DNA of 64,000 nucleotides from JACOMY01 sp046233115 (lineage in GTDB: Bacteria; Pseudomonadota; Alphaproteobacteria; Kiloniellales; JACOMY01): NCBI GenBank assembly GCA_046233115.1, contig JBJXHM010000013.1, positions 1 through 64,000 of the forward strand. The letters run 5' to 3'. The stretch's first letter is position 1. Each line of letters opens with the position of its first letter. A model generated the notes under the pieces. That model was not told where the DNA came from and searched no databases. It worked only from the letters and a program-made list of their open reading frames with translations. Below, piece by piece: positions 17,714 to 25,942 of the stretch. The position numbers and the translations under genes are program-made.

Positions 17714-17965
17714 CTAGCCGCCGGTCACCGGCGGAAAGAAGGCAACCTCGTCGCCGGCGCCGACCGCCGCGTCGAGGTGCGCGAAGTCCTGGTTCACCGC
17801 CGCGCGCAGGCGCTGCGGCTCGGCGAAGGCGGCGGCATAGCCGGGACCGCGGCCGGCCAGCCAGGTCATCAGGTCGCCGACGGTGGCGACGCCGGCCGGC
17901 GGCTCGACCGTCTCCTCGGCCAGGCCGATCCGGGTCTTCACCCAGGCGAAATAGAGCAACTTCAT
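17714..17965 (-). CDS. moaD: Molybdopterin synthase sulfur-carrier subunit MoaD
   Basis: Ubiquitin-fold sulfur carrier of 83 residues ending in the diagnostic FFPPVTGG, whose terminal glycine is thiocarboxylated and donates sulfur within MoaE. The N-terminus MKLLYFAWVKTRIG is typical. Its ATG overlaps the moeA stop by four bases and moaE follows five bases later, so the three are translationally coupled. Confidence 0.93.
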   Translation of the reverse strand: MKLLYFAWVKTRIGLAEETVEPPAGVATVGDLMTWLAGRGPGYAAAFAEPQRLRAAVNQDFAHLDAAVGAGDEVAFFPPVTGG

Positions 17966-19221
17966 GCCAGCACCTCACTGAACGGCATAAAGGGCAGAAT
18001 CGTGCCTGCCGGCACCTCGGTCAAGGCCTCGTCCAGGATCAGGAAGCCATCGCTGCCGGCGATCGAGGACAGGACGCCGGCACCGTCGCGCGGAAAGCGC
18101 TGGGCGGTCGCCACGCCGCGGCTATCGCGCGTCAGCGAAACCCGCAGCCACTCCTGCCGGTCACGCTTCTTGCGGTGGGCGAAGCCGCTGAGCACCGGAA
18201 AGGTCGCCGGCGGCTCGTAGACGGCACCGCTCATCTGCCGGATCAGCGGGCGCACCAGGGCGGCATAGGTGACGATGCAGGCCACAGGGTTGCCCGGCAG
18301 GCCGACGAAGGCCGCCTGGTCGAAGCGACCCAGCGCCACCGGGCGGCCGGGCTTGATCGCCAGGCGCCAGAAGTGCAACGCGCCGCCGGCCGCGGCCAGC
18401 GCCGCCTTCACGTGGTCCTCCTCGCCCTCCGAGACCCCGCCGGTGGTGATCACCAGGTCGTGGCGCCGGGCCGCGGACTGCAGGGTGCGCCGGATCAGTT
18501 CGGCCTGGTCGGGCAGGATGCCAAGGTCGGTCACCTGGCAGCCCTCGCCGCGCAGCAGGCCGGCCACGGCACTGCGGTTGGCGTCGAAGACCTGCCCCTC
18601 GCGGCGGCCCTCGCCCGGCTCAGCCAGCTCGTCGCCGGTGGAGCAGAGCGCGACGCGCAGCGACCGCGAGACCGCGAGGCGGATACAGCCCAGGCTCGCC
18701 GCCAGGCCCAGGTCCCAGGGACGCAGCCGCCGGCCGGCCGGCAGCACCTCGCTGCCGGGCTGAATATCCTCGCCCGCCTTGCGGCGGTTGGCACCGCGCT
18801 TGATGCCGGGGCTGATCGCGACCTCGCCCTCGGCCAGGCGGCAGTCCTCCTGCATCATCACGGTGTCGGCGCCCTCCGGCATGGGGGCGCCGGTGAAGAT
18901 GCGGATCGCCTCGCACGGCGCGATCGGACGGTCCAGGGGATGGCCGGCCGCCGCCCGCCCGCCGACGACAAGCCGGGTCTCGGCCGCCGGATCCAGGTCC
19001 TCGAAGCGCACGGCATAGCCGTCGACGGCGGCGTTGTCGTGCGGCGGCACCGCGAACTCGGCGACCAGCGGCTCGCGCAGCACCCGGCCCAGGCAGGCGG
19101 CGAGCGGCCGGCTCTCGATCTCGGTCACCACCGGCACCCGCGCGCGCAGCAGCTCCAGTGCCTGGGCGAGCGGCAGCAAGGGTCCGCCGAAGGCGAAGCA
19201 ATCGTCGGTGAGCTGCGCCAT
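17962..19221 (-). CDS. moeA: Molybdopterin molybdenumtransferase MoeA
   Basis: Inserts molybdate into adenylylated molybdopterin. The 419 residues show the MoeA landmarks: PPHDNAAVDGYAVR, IFTGAPMPEGADTVMMQED, the central STGDEL, VITTGGVSEGEEDHVK and LPGNPVACIVTY. The start MAQLTDDCF at 19221 gives a TGATG overlap with mobB, and the stop overlaps the moaD start, so this is a tightly packed Moco operon. A longer upstream-extended frame is rejected because it runs into mobB. Confidence 0.93.
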   Translation of the reverse strand: MAQLTDDCFAFGGPLLPLAQALELLRARVPVVTEIESRPLAACLGRVLREPLVAEFAVPPHDNAAVDGYAVRFEDLDPAAETRLVVGGRAAAGHPLDRPIAPCEAIRIFTGAPMPEGADTVMMQEDCRLAEGEVAISPGIKRGANRRKAGEDIQPGSEVLPAGRRLRPWDLGLAASLGCIRLAVSRSLRVALCSTGDELAEPGEGRREGQVFDANRSAVAGLLRGEGCQVTDLGILPDQAELIRRTLQSAARRHDLVITTGGVSEGEEDHVKAALAAAGGALHFWRLAIKPGRPVALGRFDQAAFVGLPGNPVACIVTYAALVRPLIRQMSGAVYEPPATFPVLSGFAHRKKRDRQEWLRVSLTRDSRGVATAQRFPRDGAGVLSSIAGSDGFLILDEALTEVPAGTILPFMPFSEVLA

Positions 19222-19772
19222 CAGACCGGCTCGGCAGCCGTCAGGCCGCAGTGCGCGACGACGAAGTCGGCAATCGCCTCGATGTCGTTCAGCGGCAGCA
19301 GGGCGCGGTCGCAACCCTCCAGCGGCTCGTCGCTGGCGACCGCGATCACGGCGGGGTCGTCCGGCCAGAGCGCAGCCTTGCCCAGGCTCGGCCGGAAGAC
19401 CTCGATCTTCTCGTGGCCTTCCTTCTTGAAGCCCTCGATGATCACCAGGTCGACCGGGTCCAGCTTGGCCAGCAGCGCGGCGCTGTCCGGCTCCGCTGCT
19501 GCGCGATTCTCGGTGATGAGCGCCCAGCGCTTCTCCGAGGAGATCAGCACCTGGGTGGCGCCGGCCTCGCGGTGGCGGTAGGAATCCTTGCCCGGCTGGT
19601 CGACGTCGAAGCTGTGGTGGGCATGCTTCAGGGTCGACACGCTGATGCCCCGGCCGACCAGGACCGGGATCAGGCGGGTCGCCAGGGTGGTCTTGCCGCT
19701 GCCGGACCAGCCGGCCAGCCCGATCACGCGCTGGCCGCCGGCGGGCGGCGCTGTCTTGCTCGCTGTTTCCAT
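19221..19772 (-). CDS. mobB: Molybdopterin-guanine dinucleotide biosynthesis GTPase MobB
   Basis: GTP-binding adaptor of 183 residues that assists attachment of GMP to molybdopterin (MGD formation). The P-loop is GWSGSGKTT at residues 21-29, followed by the MobB stretch VSTLKHAHHSFDVD with GKDSYRHREAGA, then LVIIEGFKKEGHEKIEVFR. No mobA lies in this window. The stop overlaps the moeA start. MobB points to bis-MGD enzymes elsewhere in the genome, since SoxC-type enzymes use the simpler Mo-molybdopterin form. Confidence 0.92.
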   Translation of the reverse strand: METASKTAPPAGGQRVIGLAGWSGSGKTTLATRLIPVLVGRGISVSTLKHAHHSFDVDQPGKDSYRHREAGATQVLISSEKRWALITENRAAAEPDSAALLAKLDPVDLVIIEGFKKEGHEKIEVFRPSLGKAALWPDDPAVIAVASDEPLEGCDRALLPLNDIEAIADFVVAHCGLTAAEPV

Positions 19773-19818
19773 CGTCAGGGGAAGATAGGCGGAGTTATCC
19801 GGCAGTCCAAGCGCCGCT

Positions 19819-20409
19819 TCAGTCGCCCGGCTGCGGTTTCGACATATGCGCCAGACCGCCCTTGAGGTAGTCCCAGCCGGTGATCACGGTCAGCACCGCC
19901 GCCAGCCACAGCAAGGCCCCGGCGATCCAGCCGAAAGGCGCGCCCAGCGCCGGCACCAGGATGAAGACGGCGATGGCGACCAGCTGCGCCGTGGTCTTCC
20001 ACTTGGCGAGCTTGGTCACGTGCACGGTGACGCCGTGCTCCATCATGTACTCGCGCAGGCCCGAGATCAGGATCTCGCGCCCCAGGATGGCGACCACCGC
20101 CGCCACCTCCCAGCCGGAGACATCGCGGGTCGCCACCAGCACCACCAGCACGGCAGCGACCAGCAGCTTGTCGGCGATGGGGTCGAGGAAGCGCCCCAGC
20201 GGCGAGACCTGCGCCCGCTTGCGGGCCAGATAGCCGTCGGCCCAGTCGGTGAGGCTGGCCACCACCATCAGGACGAAGGCGAGCCAGCGCGCCCAGTCCG
20301 CCGCCGGCAGCAGCAGCAGGGCGATCGGCAGCACCAGCAGGACCCGCAGCAGGGTCAGCAGGTTCGGCAGGGTCAGCAGCGGCACGGAGCCGGAGGAGGA
20401 CGCATTCAT
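19819..20409 (-). CDS. pgsA: CDP-diacylglycerol-glycerol-3-phosphate 3-phosphatidyltransferase
   Basis: Inner-membrane enzyme (196 residues) for the committed step to phosphatidylglycerol. The CDP-alcohol phosphotransferase signature is complete: D55-x2-D58-G59-x2-A62-R63-x8-G72-x3-D76-x3-D80. Several hydrophobic segments surround it (about 10-34, 40-52, 82-100, 130-170). The uvrC-pgsA order is common in alphaproteobacteria, and mobB-moeA-moaD-moaE follow on the same strand. Confidence 0.95.
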   Translation of the reverse strand: MNASSSGSVPLLTLPNLLTLLRVLLVLPIALLLLPAADWARWLAFVLMVVASLTDWADGYLARKRAQVSPLGRFLDPIADKLLVAAVLVVLVATRDVSGWEVAAVVAILGREILISGLREYMMEHGVTVHVTKLAKWKTTAQLVAIAVFILVPALGAPFGWIAGALLWLAAVLTVITGWDYLKGGLAHMSKPQPGD

Positions 20410-20460
20410 GACGCCAACCTAGCGCAAGACCTGCCGGCGCGGAAACGCTTCCGGCAACCG

Positions 20461-22431
20461 CTACCCTGCGTGGAAGTGGTCGTGGATCTTGCGGGCGACG
20501 GTGCTGGAGATGCCGGGAACGGCCTCGAGGTCGGCCAGGCCGGCACGGGAGACGGCGCTGGCCGAGCCGAAATGCATCAAGAGCGCCTTCTTGCGCTTGG
20601 CGCCGATGCCCGGCACCGCGTCCAGCGCCGAGGTCAGACGGCTCTTGCTGCGGCCCTGGCGGTGGGTGCCGATGGCAAAGCGGTGGGCCTCGTCGCGCAG
20701 GCGCTGGATGAAGTAGAGCACCGGGTCGCGCGGCTCCAGCAGCATCGACTCGCGGCCCGGCCGGAACAGGCGCTCGCGGCCGGCGTCCCGGTCCGGCCCC
20801 TTGGCCACCGCCACCAGGTCCAGGTCCTCGATGCCGAGCTCGGCCAGGACTTTCTCCACCACCTGGAGCTGGCCGCGGCCGCCGTCGATCATCACCAGGT
20901 CGGGCCAGGTCTTGCCCTCGCGGTCGGGATCCTCCTTCAAGGCGCGGGTGAAGCGCCGGGTGAAGACCTCCTCCATCATCGCATAGTCGTCGCCGCCGCC
21001 CTTGCCGCGAATGCCGAACTGGCGATAGGCCTGCTTGATGAAGCCTTCCGGCCCGGCGACGATCATCGCACCGTAAGCGTTGGTCCCCTGGATGTGGCTG
21101 TTGTCGTAGACCTCGATGCGCTGCGGCGGCGCCTCCAGATCCAGGAGCTCGGCCAGCGCGCTCAACAGGCGGTTCTGCGAGGAGGCCTCGGCCAGGTGGC
21201 GGCCCAGCGCCTCGCGGGCGTTGGTCAGGGCCTGCTGCATCAGCCCGCGCTTGGCACCGCGCTGCGGGACCTTGACCTCGACCTTGCGCCCGGCGCGCTG
21301 GGTCAGCGCCTCGGCAATCAGCTCCTGCTGCGGCACCGCATCGCTCAGCAGCACCAGGGGCGGCGGCGGCTTGTTGTCGTAGAACTGGGCCAGGAAGGCC
21401 GCCAGCACCGCCTCGCTGTCGAGCGCCTTGTCGTGGCTGGGAAAGTAGGCCCGGTTGCCATAGTTGCGCCCGGCCCGGAAGAAGAAGACCTGGATGCAGA
21501 CCACGCCGCCCTCGGCGGCGGCGGCCACCACGTCGGCATCGTCGATGCCCTCCAGGTTGATCTCCTGGTGCGACTGGATGTGGGCCAGTGCGCGCAGGCG
21601 GTCGCGGTAGCGCGCGGCCTGCTCGAAGTCCAGCGCCGCCGAGGCTGCCTCCATGGCCTGGCCCAATTCTGCCTTCACCCGCTCGTCGCGGCCGGCGAGG
21701 AAGGCCTTGGCGTCGCCGACCAGGCCCTGGTAGTCGGCCTCCGAGATCCGCCCGACGCAGGGCGCCGAGCAGCGCTTGATCTGGTAGAGCAGGCAAGGCC
21801 GGGTGCGCGCGGCATAGACCGAGTCGGAGCAGGAGCGTAGCAGGAAGGCCTTCTCCAGCGCGGTGATGGTGCGGTTGACCGCGCCGGCCGAGGCGAAGGG
21901 GCCGAAGTAGTCGCCAGCCAGCGTGTGCGCACCGCGGTGCTTGGTCAGCCGCGGCACCGTCTCGTCCTTAGTCAGCAGGATGTAGGGGAAGGACTTGTCG
22001 TCACGCAGCAGCACGTTGTAGCGCGGGCGCAGGCGCTTGATGAGGTTGCTTTCCAGCAGCAGCGCCTCGACTTCGCTTGCGGTCGAGATCACTTCCAGCT
22101 TGCGGGTCTCGGCCACCATACGCTGCAGCCGGTAGGGCAAGCGGTTCGGCAGGCTGTAGGTGGTGACCCGGCGCTTCAGGTTGCGGGCCTTGCCGACGTA
22201 GAGCACGTCGCCGCGCCGGTTCATCATGCGATAGACGCCGGGTCCACCCGGCAGGGTCTTCAGCGCCGCACGCAGCACCTCGACGCCGCGCGGCTCCTCC
22301 CCTTCGGCGGTATAGTCGGCGGCTTCCTCGGCGGCGACCAGCACCGCGGGCTCCTCCGCCTCGCGGTCGCCGAGCGGTACGGCGCGCTTGCCGCCCTGGG
22401 TGGGATCCTTCTCTCGCCGTCGTCCCTTCAT
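20461..22431 (-). CDS. uvrC: Excinuclease ABC subunit C
   Basis: UvrC makes both incisions in nucleotide excision repair. Domains in order over 656 residues: a low-complexity charged extension of about 50 residues; GIY-YIG nuclease (GVYRMMNRRGDVLYVGKARN); Cys-containing linker (YQIKRCSAPCVG); UVR motif (ALDFEQAARYRDRL); RNase H-like half (IEVYDNSHIQGTNAYGAM, IDGGRGQLQ); and C-terminal helix-hairpin-helix DNA-binding motifs (VPGIGAKRKKALL, VPGISSTVARKI). The length is normal apart from the N-terminal extension, so a slightly downstream start is possible. It heads the run that continues into pgsA and the Moco genes. Confidence 0.97.
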   Translation of the reverse strand: MKGRRREKDPTQGGKRAVPLGDREAEEPAVLVAAEEAADYTAEGEEPRGVEVLRAALKTLPGGPGVYRMMNRRGDVLYVGKARNLKRRVTTYSLPNRLPYRLQRMVAETRKLEVISTASEVEALLLESNLIKRLRPRYNVLLRDDKSFPYILLTKDETVPRLTKHRGAHTLAGDYFGPFASAGAVNRTITALEKAFLLRSCSDSVYAARTRPCLLYQIKRCSAPCVGRISEADYQGLVGDAKAFLAGRDERVKAELGQAMEAASAALDFEQAARYRDRLRALAHIQSHQEINLEGIDDADVVAAAAEGGVVCIQVFFFRAGRNYGNRAYFPSHDKALDSEAVLAAFLAQFYDNKPPPPLVLLSDAVPQQELIAEALTQRAGRKVEVKVPQRGAKRGLMQQALTNAREALGRHLAEASSQNRLLSALAELLDLEAPPQRIEVYDNSHIQGTNAYGAMIVAGPEGFIKQAYRQFGIRGKGGGDDYAMMEEVFTRRFTRALKEDPDREGKTWPDLVMIDGGRGQLQVVEKVLAELGIEDLDLVAVAKGPDRDAGRERLFRPGRESMLLEPRDPVLYFIQRLRDEAHRFAIGTHRQGRSKSRLTSALDAVPGIGAKRKKALLMHFGSASAVSRAGLADLEAVPGISSTVARKIHDHFHAG

Positions 22432-22843
22432 ACCAACCCTCTACCCGGCCAACCCTCTATCAGGCCCTGCCAGCCCGATATAGCCGACGCCGCATCGGCG
22501 GCAAGCTGCCGGAATCATAGCCCTCCCAGCCGCCTGGCGCCGCCTTGTGCAAGACTTTCCACGAAAGCTGTGGATAAGTCTGTGGTTAACGACGGGGACA
22601 GACCCCTTCAGCCGCGCTGTCACAGGACTTTCGTCATCCTGCACATAAAATAGGCACTCCTACTAAGCCATTGATTTGATGGCCCCCGTTGTTACGCTTT
22701 GGTAAAACTACGGTGACAGGGGGTGCAATAGAAGGGCCACTACGAGCATGGGCGGATCGTCGCTGCGGCTGTGTAAAACTACCCACCGAAAGCACCTTCT
22801 TGAAAGTCGATTAGCGGCAAGGGCTTACGTCACGCTCCTCAGT
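22432..22843. other. Intergenic region with two DnaA-box-like 9-mers
   Basis: The 412 bases before uvrC hold no convincing gene. TGTGGATAA at 22569-22577 is an exact match to the inverted DnaA box (TTATCCACA), and TGTGGTTAA at 22581-22589 is a one-mismatch copy 12 bases on. The sequence after it (to about 22700) is AT-richer. Two boxes are too few to call an origin. Confidence 0.4.
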
Positions 22844-23224
22844 TCATTCCTCGCGTGGAATGCTCTGTCGGATCCCGACCTGCACGCTATCGGAATAGAT
22901 ATCCGGCTTCATAATCGTAATAGTTGTACACCTCACGCGAGCGTCTGAGTGACAGATTTCGGCAATCCATTGCGCCCAGGTTTCAAGCAGTTGCGTCTCC
23001 CGTTCGGCCAGTTTCCGGATCTCGCCCAGCAACAGGCCATAGTCGACCACAGAGGCCACGTCGTCGTCGCGCGGCAAGGCCGGCTCCACCTCGACCTCCA
23101 GAGAGATCAGCAGCCGCTGCGGCCTGGCACGCTCTGCCTCGGTGACCCCGAGCCGCACCATGAGGCAAAGGTCCTGGATCAGGAGCTGGCTGCCAGCGGG
23201 CAGGCGGCGCTTCTGGTCAGCCAA
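22844..23224 (-). CDS. folB: Dihydroneopterin aldolase-family protein
   Basis: FolB-type enzyme of 126 residues: LLIQDLCLMVRLGVTEAER matches the family start, with LISLEVEVEPA, the VVDYGLL motif, ETQLLETWAQWIAE and a C-terminal TITIMKPD. It would cleave dihydroneopterin (or epimerise it) in folate or pterin synthesis. Its start overlaps the end of the upstream SDR by 8 bases, and that SDR looks like a pterin reductase. The pair may make or recycle a reduced pterin cofactor rather than only folate. Confidence 0.85.
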   Translation of the reverse strand: MADQKRRLPAGSQLLIQDLCLMVRLGVTEAERARPQRLLISLEVEVEPALPRDDDVASVVDYGLLLGEIRKLAERETQLLETWAQWIAEICHSDARVRCTTITIMKPDIYSDSVQVGIRQSIPREE

Positions 23225-23966
23225 GGTGCTGTCCTCCGTCCAGCGCGATCATCTGACCTGTAACCGAGGCCGCCTCCACGAAGAAGCGCAGCGCAGCGGA
23301 GACCTCCTCCAGCGAGCCACCGCGCTGCAGCGGCTGACGGGCGACCCGTCGGCGGAAGAGCTCCGGGTCGCCGCCGACGTCGGGAAGCAGGAAGCCGGGG
23401 CCGATCCCGTTCACCCGGATACGCGGTGCCAGCGCCAGGGCCAAGGCCCGGGTCAGCGCCCAGAGCCCGGACTTGGAGACACCATAGCTGACGAAGGTGG
23501 GGCCGGGGTTCCAGACACGCTGGTCCAGCATGTTGACGATCAGGCCGCGGTTCTCCTCCGGCAGCAACTCGGCGAAGGCCTGCGACAGCAGGAAGGGCGC
23601 GCGCAGGTTCGCCTCCATGTGTGCCTCCCAGCCGGCGCGGGTGACACTGTCCCAGGTATCGCGCTCGAAGTGGCCCGCGTTGTTGACCAAGAGCCCGACC
23701 GCCCCCTGGCGCCGACCGATCTCCGGCAGCAGGGCCTCGACCTCCGCCTCGTCGCGCAGGTCGGCGGCGTAGAGTTCCGCCTCTGCGCCCAGGGTGCGGA
23801 CCTCGCGGGCCAGGCTCTCGGCCTCCTCGGCGGAGCGGCGGTAGTGCAGCGCTAGGGCCCAGCCGTCCTCGGCCAGGGTCAGGGCCAGATGACGACCGAC
23901 GCGCCGTCCGGCTCCGGTGACCAGGGCGACGGGGGCATAGGGGGGAAGCGGCGGCAAGGCGGTCAT
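23217..23966 (-). CDS. SDR oxidoreductase, FolM/pteridine-reductase-like
   Basis: NADPH-dependent short-chain reductase, 249 residues from the ATG at 23966. The cofactor loop TGAGRRVG with the double Arg is typical of FolM/PTR1-type pterin reductases. NNAG, the catalytic Y-x3-K in SYGVSKSG and the C-terminal IALDGGQH, close to FolM's PLDGGRH, are present. It overlaps the folB-like gene, supporting a pterin substrate (dihydromonapterin or dihydrobiopterin). Substrate assignment is inference. An upstream GTG/ATG would add 22 residues without family similarity. Confidence 0.75.
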   Translation of the reverse strand: MTALPPLPPYAPVALVTGAGRRVGRHLALTLAEDGWALALHYRRSAEEAESLAREVRTLGAEAELYAADLRDEAEVEALLPEIGRRQGAVGLLVNNAGHFERDTWDSVTRAGWEAHMEANLRAPFLLSQAFAELLPEENRGLIVNMLDQRVWNPGPTFVSYGVSKSGLWALTRALALALAPRIRVNGIGPGFLLPDVGGDPELFRRRVARQPLQRGGSLEEVSAALRFFVEAASVTGQMIALDGGQHLG

Positions 23967-24044
23967 CGGTCCTGCGATCGGGAAAGCACTCTCGACTGCA
24001 ATGTAGGCAGCGCGCGGCGCCGCGACCAGCACCCACGCCAGCTT

Positions 24045-24083
24045 CCTTCGGTGATCATTATTTCGGTATTCCCAGAATCACCG
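24045..24083. promoter_or_regulatory. Candidate operator region of the first ArsR gene
   Basis: CGGTATTC (24064-24071) and GAATCACCG (24075-24083) form a near-palindrome around CCA with one extra base. An additional CGGTGAT lies upstream. TTGCAA (24084) and TAGGCT (24107) are a possible promoter with 17-base spacing, though very close to the start codon. Confidence 0.35.
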
Positions 24084-24119
24084 TTGCAACGAAACTCGAG
24101 ACCGGCTAGGCTCTGCGCC

Positions 24120-24431
24120 ATGATGCTGGAAACCGTCGCCACACAGCTTGAGGCCCTGGGCACGCCCACACGGCTCGCGATCTACCGCAGCCTGGTGCGG
24201 GCGGGCGCACAGGGCCGTCCGGTCGGCGGCCTGCAGGCCGAACTGCAGCTCCCCCGCTCCACCCTCTCGCACCACCTGCACCGGCTGATCGCGGCCGGTC
24301 TGGTGACGCAGGAACGCCAGGCCACCACCCTGATCTGCCGGGCCAACTATCCGGCGATGGAGCAGATGCTGGCCTTCCTGCAAGAGGAGTGCTGCCGCGA
24401 CGAGACGGTCTGCCGCTCGGAAGCCAGCTAA
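24120..24431 (+). CDS. ArsR-family metal/metalloid-sensing repressor
   Basis: Winged-helix repressor of 103 residues: TVATQLEALGTPTRLAIYRSL, recognition helix LPRSTLSHHLHRLIAAGLV, and a C-terminal EECCRDETVC in which three cysteines could form a thiol site for As(III), Sb(III) or another soft metal. The ATG at 24120 (followed directly by a second ATG) is chosen because the family fold starts there; an upstream-extended frame is noncoding. It precedes an ArsP-type permease on the same strand. Confidence 0.82.
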   Translation: MMLETVATQLEALGTPTRLAIYRSLVRAGAQGRPVGGLQAELQLPRSTLSHHLHRLIAAGLVTQERQATTLICRANYPAMEQMLAFLQEECCRDETVCRSEAS

Positions 24432-24485
24432 ACCTTTAAAGTCGGAAACTGGGCCATAGCCCCCTTCACGCGGAGCCAAATAACC

Positions 24486-25565
24486 ATGATGCCGGGAATA
24501 TCGAAACTTCGTACGGCACCCGAGACCAGCTGTTGCGCGCCGGCACGGCCCTCACTGCTGGGGCGGCTGGGACAGGTGAAGCTCGACCGGGTCTGGCTGG
24601 CGGTTGCGCTGCTGCTGGCCCTGCTGTTGCTGCTGGACTCGCAGCAGGCAGCCTCCAGCCTCAGCTTCCTGGTCGAGAGCCTGCTGGGGATCGCCCCCTT
24701 CCTGGCCGCCGCGGTGCTGGTCGCCGCCTATGCCCGGGCCAGCGGCGCGGACGGGCTGACGGCGCGGGCCTTCCGTGGCCGGCAGGAGGTGATGATTCTG
24801 ACCGCCGCGCTCTTCGGTGCACTCTCGCCCTTCTGCTCCTGTGGCGTGATCCCCCTGATCGCGGCGCTGATGGCGGCCGGCGCACCGCTGCCCGCGGTGA
24901 TGGCCTTCTGGCTGGCCTCGCCGATCATGGACCCGGAGGTCTTCCTGCTGACCGCGGCCGGCATCTCCACCGAGTTCGCGGTCGCCAAGACGCTCTCGGC
25001 GATCGCGCTGGGGCTGGCCGGCGGCTTCGCCACCTGGGCGCTGCAGGGCCGCCTCCAGAGCTTCACCCAGCCGCTGAAGCGGCCGCCCTCGGGCTGCGCG
25101 GCACGCGGGGTGAAGGACGTGCGGCCGGTATGGGCCTTCTGGCGCGAGCCGGACCGGCGCCAGCAGTTCGGCCAGGAGGCGCGCAGCAATGGCCTCTTCC
25201 TCTTCAAGTGGCTGGCCCTCGCCTTCCTGCTGGAGAGCCTGATGCTGGCCTACGTGCCGGCGCAGGAGCTGATCGGGCTGGTCGGTGCCGAGCAGGCCTT
25301 CGCGATCCCGCTGGCGGCCCTGGTGGGCGTGCCGGCCTACCTCAACAGCTACGCCGCGATCCCCACCACCTCGGCCCTGATGGACCTAGGCATGAGCCCC
25401 GGTGCTGCGCTGAGCTTCATGGTGGCCGGCGCCGTCACCTCGATCCCGGCCGCGGTCGCGGTCCAGGCCTTGGTGCGCCTGCCGGTCTTCCTGACCTACC
25501 TCGCCTACTCCCTGATCGGCGCCATGCTCTGCGGCTGGGCCTTCCAGATCTTCCTGGCGCTCTAG
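24486..25565 (+). CDS. ArsP/YraQ-type permease (DUF318)
   Basis: Integral membrane permease of 359 residues with about eight hydrophobic segments and the family's paired motifs: LSPFCSCGVIPLIAAL in the first half, VGVPAYLNSYAAIPTTSAL in the second. A cysteine-bearing cytoplasmic N-terminus (TSCCAP) and loop (PPSGCAARG) precede and split the halves. ArsP members export trivalent organoarsenicals; many family members are uncharacterised. It lies 54 bases after the first arsR gene and upstream of a second arsR-permease pair of the same family. Confidence 0.8.
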   Translation: MMPGISKLRTAPETSCCAPARPSLLGRLGQVKLDRVWLAVALLLALLLLLDSQQAASSLSFLVESLLGIAPFLAAAVLVAAYARASGADGLTARAFRGRQEVMILTAALFGALSPFCSCGVIPLIAALMAAGAPLPAVMAFWLASPIMDPEVFLLTAAGISTEFAVAKTLSAIALGLAGGFATWALQGRLQSFTQPLKRPPSGCAARGVKDVRPVWAFWREPDRRQQFGQEARSNGLFLFKWLALAFLLESLMLAYVPAQELIGLVGAEQAFAIPLAALVGVPAYLNSYAAIPTTSALMDLGMSPGAALSFMVAGAVTSIPAAVAVQALVRLPVFLTYLAYSLIGAMLCGWAFQIFLAL

Positions 25566-25611
25566 GCGACTACAGAAAGGGCAGCTGATCCAGATCAAGG
25601 CCGAGCAGCGC

Positions 25612-25637
25612 CGTTCATGCGTCTATGCGCATGAACG
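25612..25637. promoter_or_regulatory. Perfect 10-6-10 inverted repeat, candidate ArsR operator
   Basis: CGTTCATGCG (25612-25621) and CGCATGAACG (25628-25637) are exact inverses around six bases, just before the second arsR gene. Position and size fit an autorepressor site. Its presence argues that the arsR start is downstream of it, not at the ATG inside it (25625). Confidence 0.65.
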
Positions 25638-25651
25638 AAGGAATGCTCACC

Positions 25652-25942
25652 ATGATCCTCACCGTACTGTCGGCCCTGGCCGAACCAACCCGCCTCGGCG
25701 CGATGCAGCTGCTCGGAGATGGGGCCGAGCATTGCGTCTGCGAGCTGATGCGGGAGCTGGACGCGACACAGAGCCGGATGTCCCGGCACATGCAGGCCCT
25801 GAAGCGGGCCGGCTTGGTCGTCGATCGGCGTGATGCCCAGTGGGTGCGCTACCGGCTGAACCCCGCCATGCCGGCGGAGGTCCGCTCTCTCCTGCATGCC
25901 GTGCTGCAGGCTGCCGGGAACCAGGAAAGGAAAGCGGCATGA
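25652..25942 (+). CDS. ArsR-family repressor with CVC metal motif
   Basis: Winged-helix regulator of 96 residues: LSALAEPTRLGAMQLL, the classic metal-box EHCVCELM (C-x-C), and DNA-binding helix TQSRMSRHMQALKRAGLV. The start at 25652 has AAGGA nine bases upstream and clears the palindromic operator; an in-frame ATG at 25625 falls within that operator and one at 25643 touches the ribosome site. The stop overlaps the permease start (ATGA). It is expected to release DNA on binding a trivalent metalloid and derepress the permease and the CxxC protein. Confidence 0.85.
   Translation: MILTVLSALAEPTRLGAMQLLGDGAEHCVCELMRELDATQSRMSRHMQALKRAGLVVDRRDAQWVRYRLNPAMPAEVRSLLHAVLQAAGNQERKAA

Noticed and set aside
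22569..22700. Chromosome replication origin
   Set aside because: Only two DnaA-like boxes and no dnaA, parAB, gidA, hemE or other origin-linked genes nearby.
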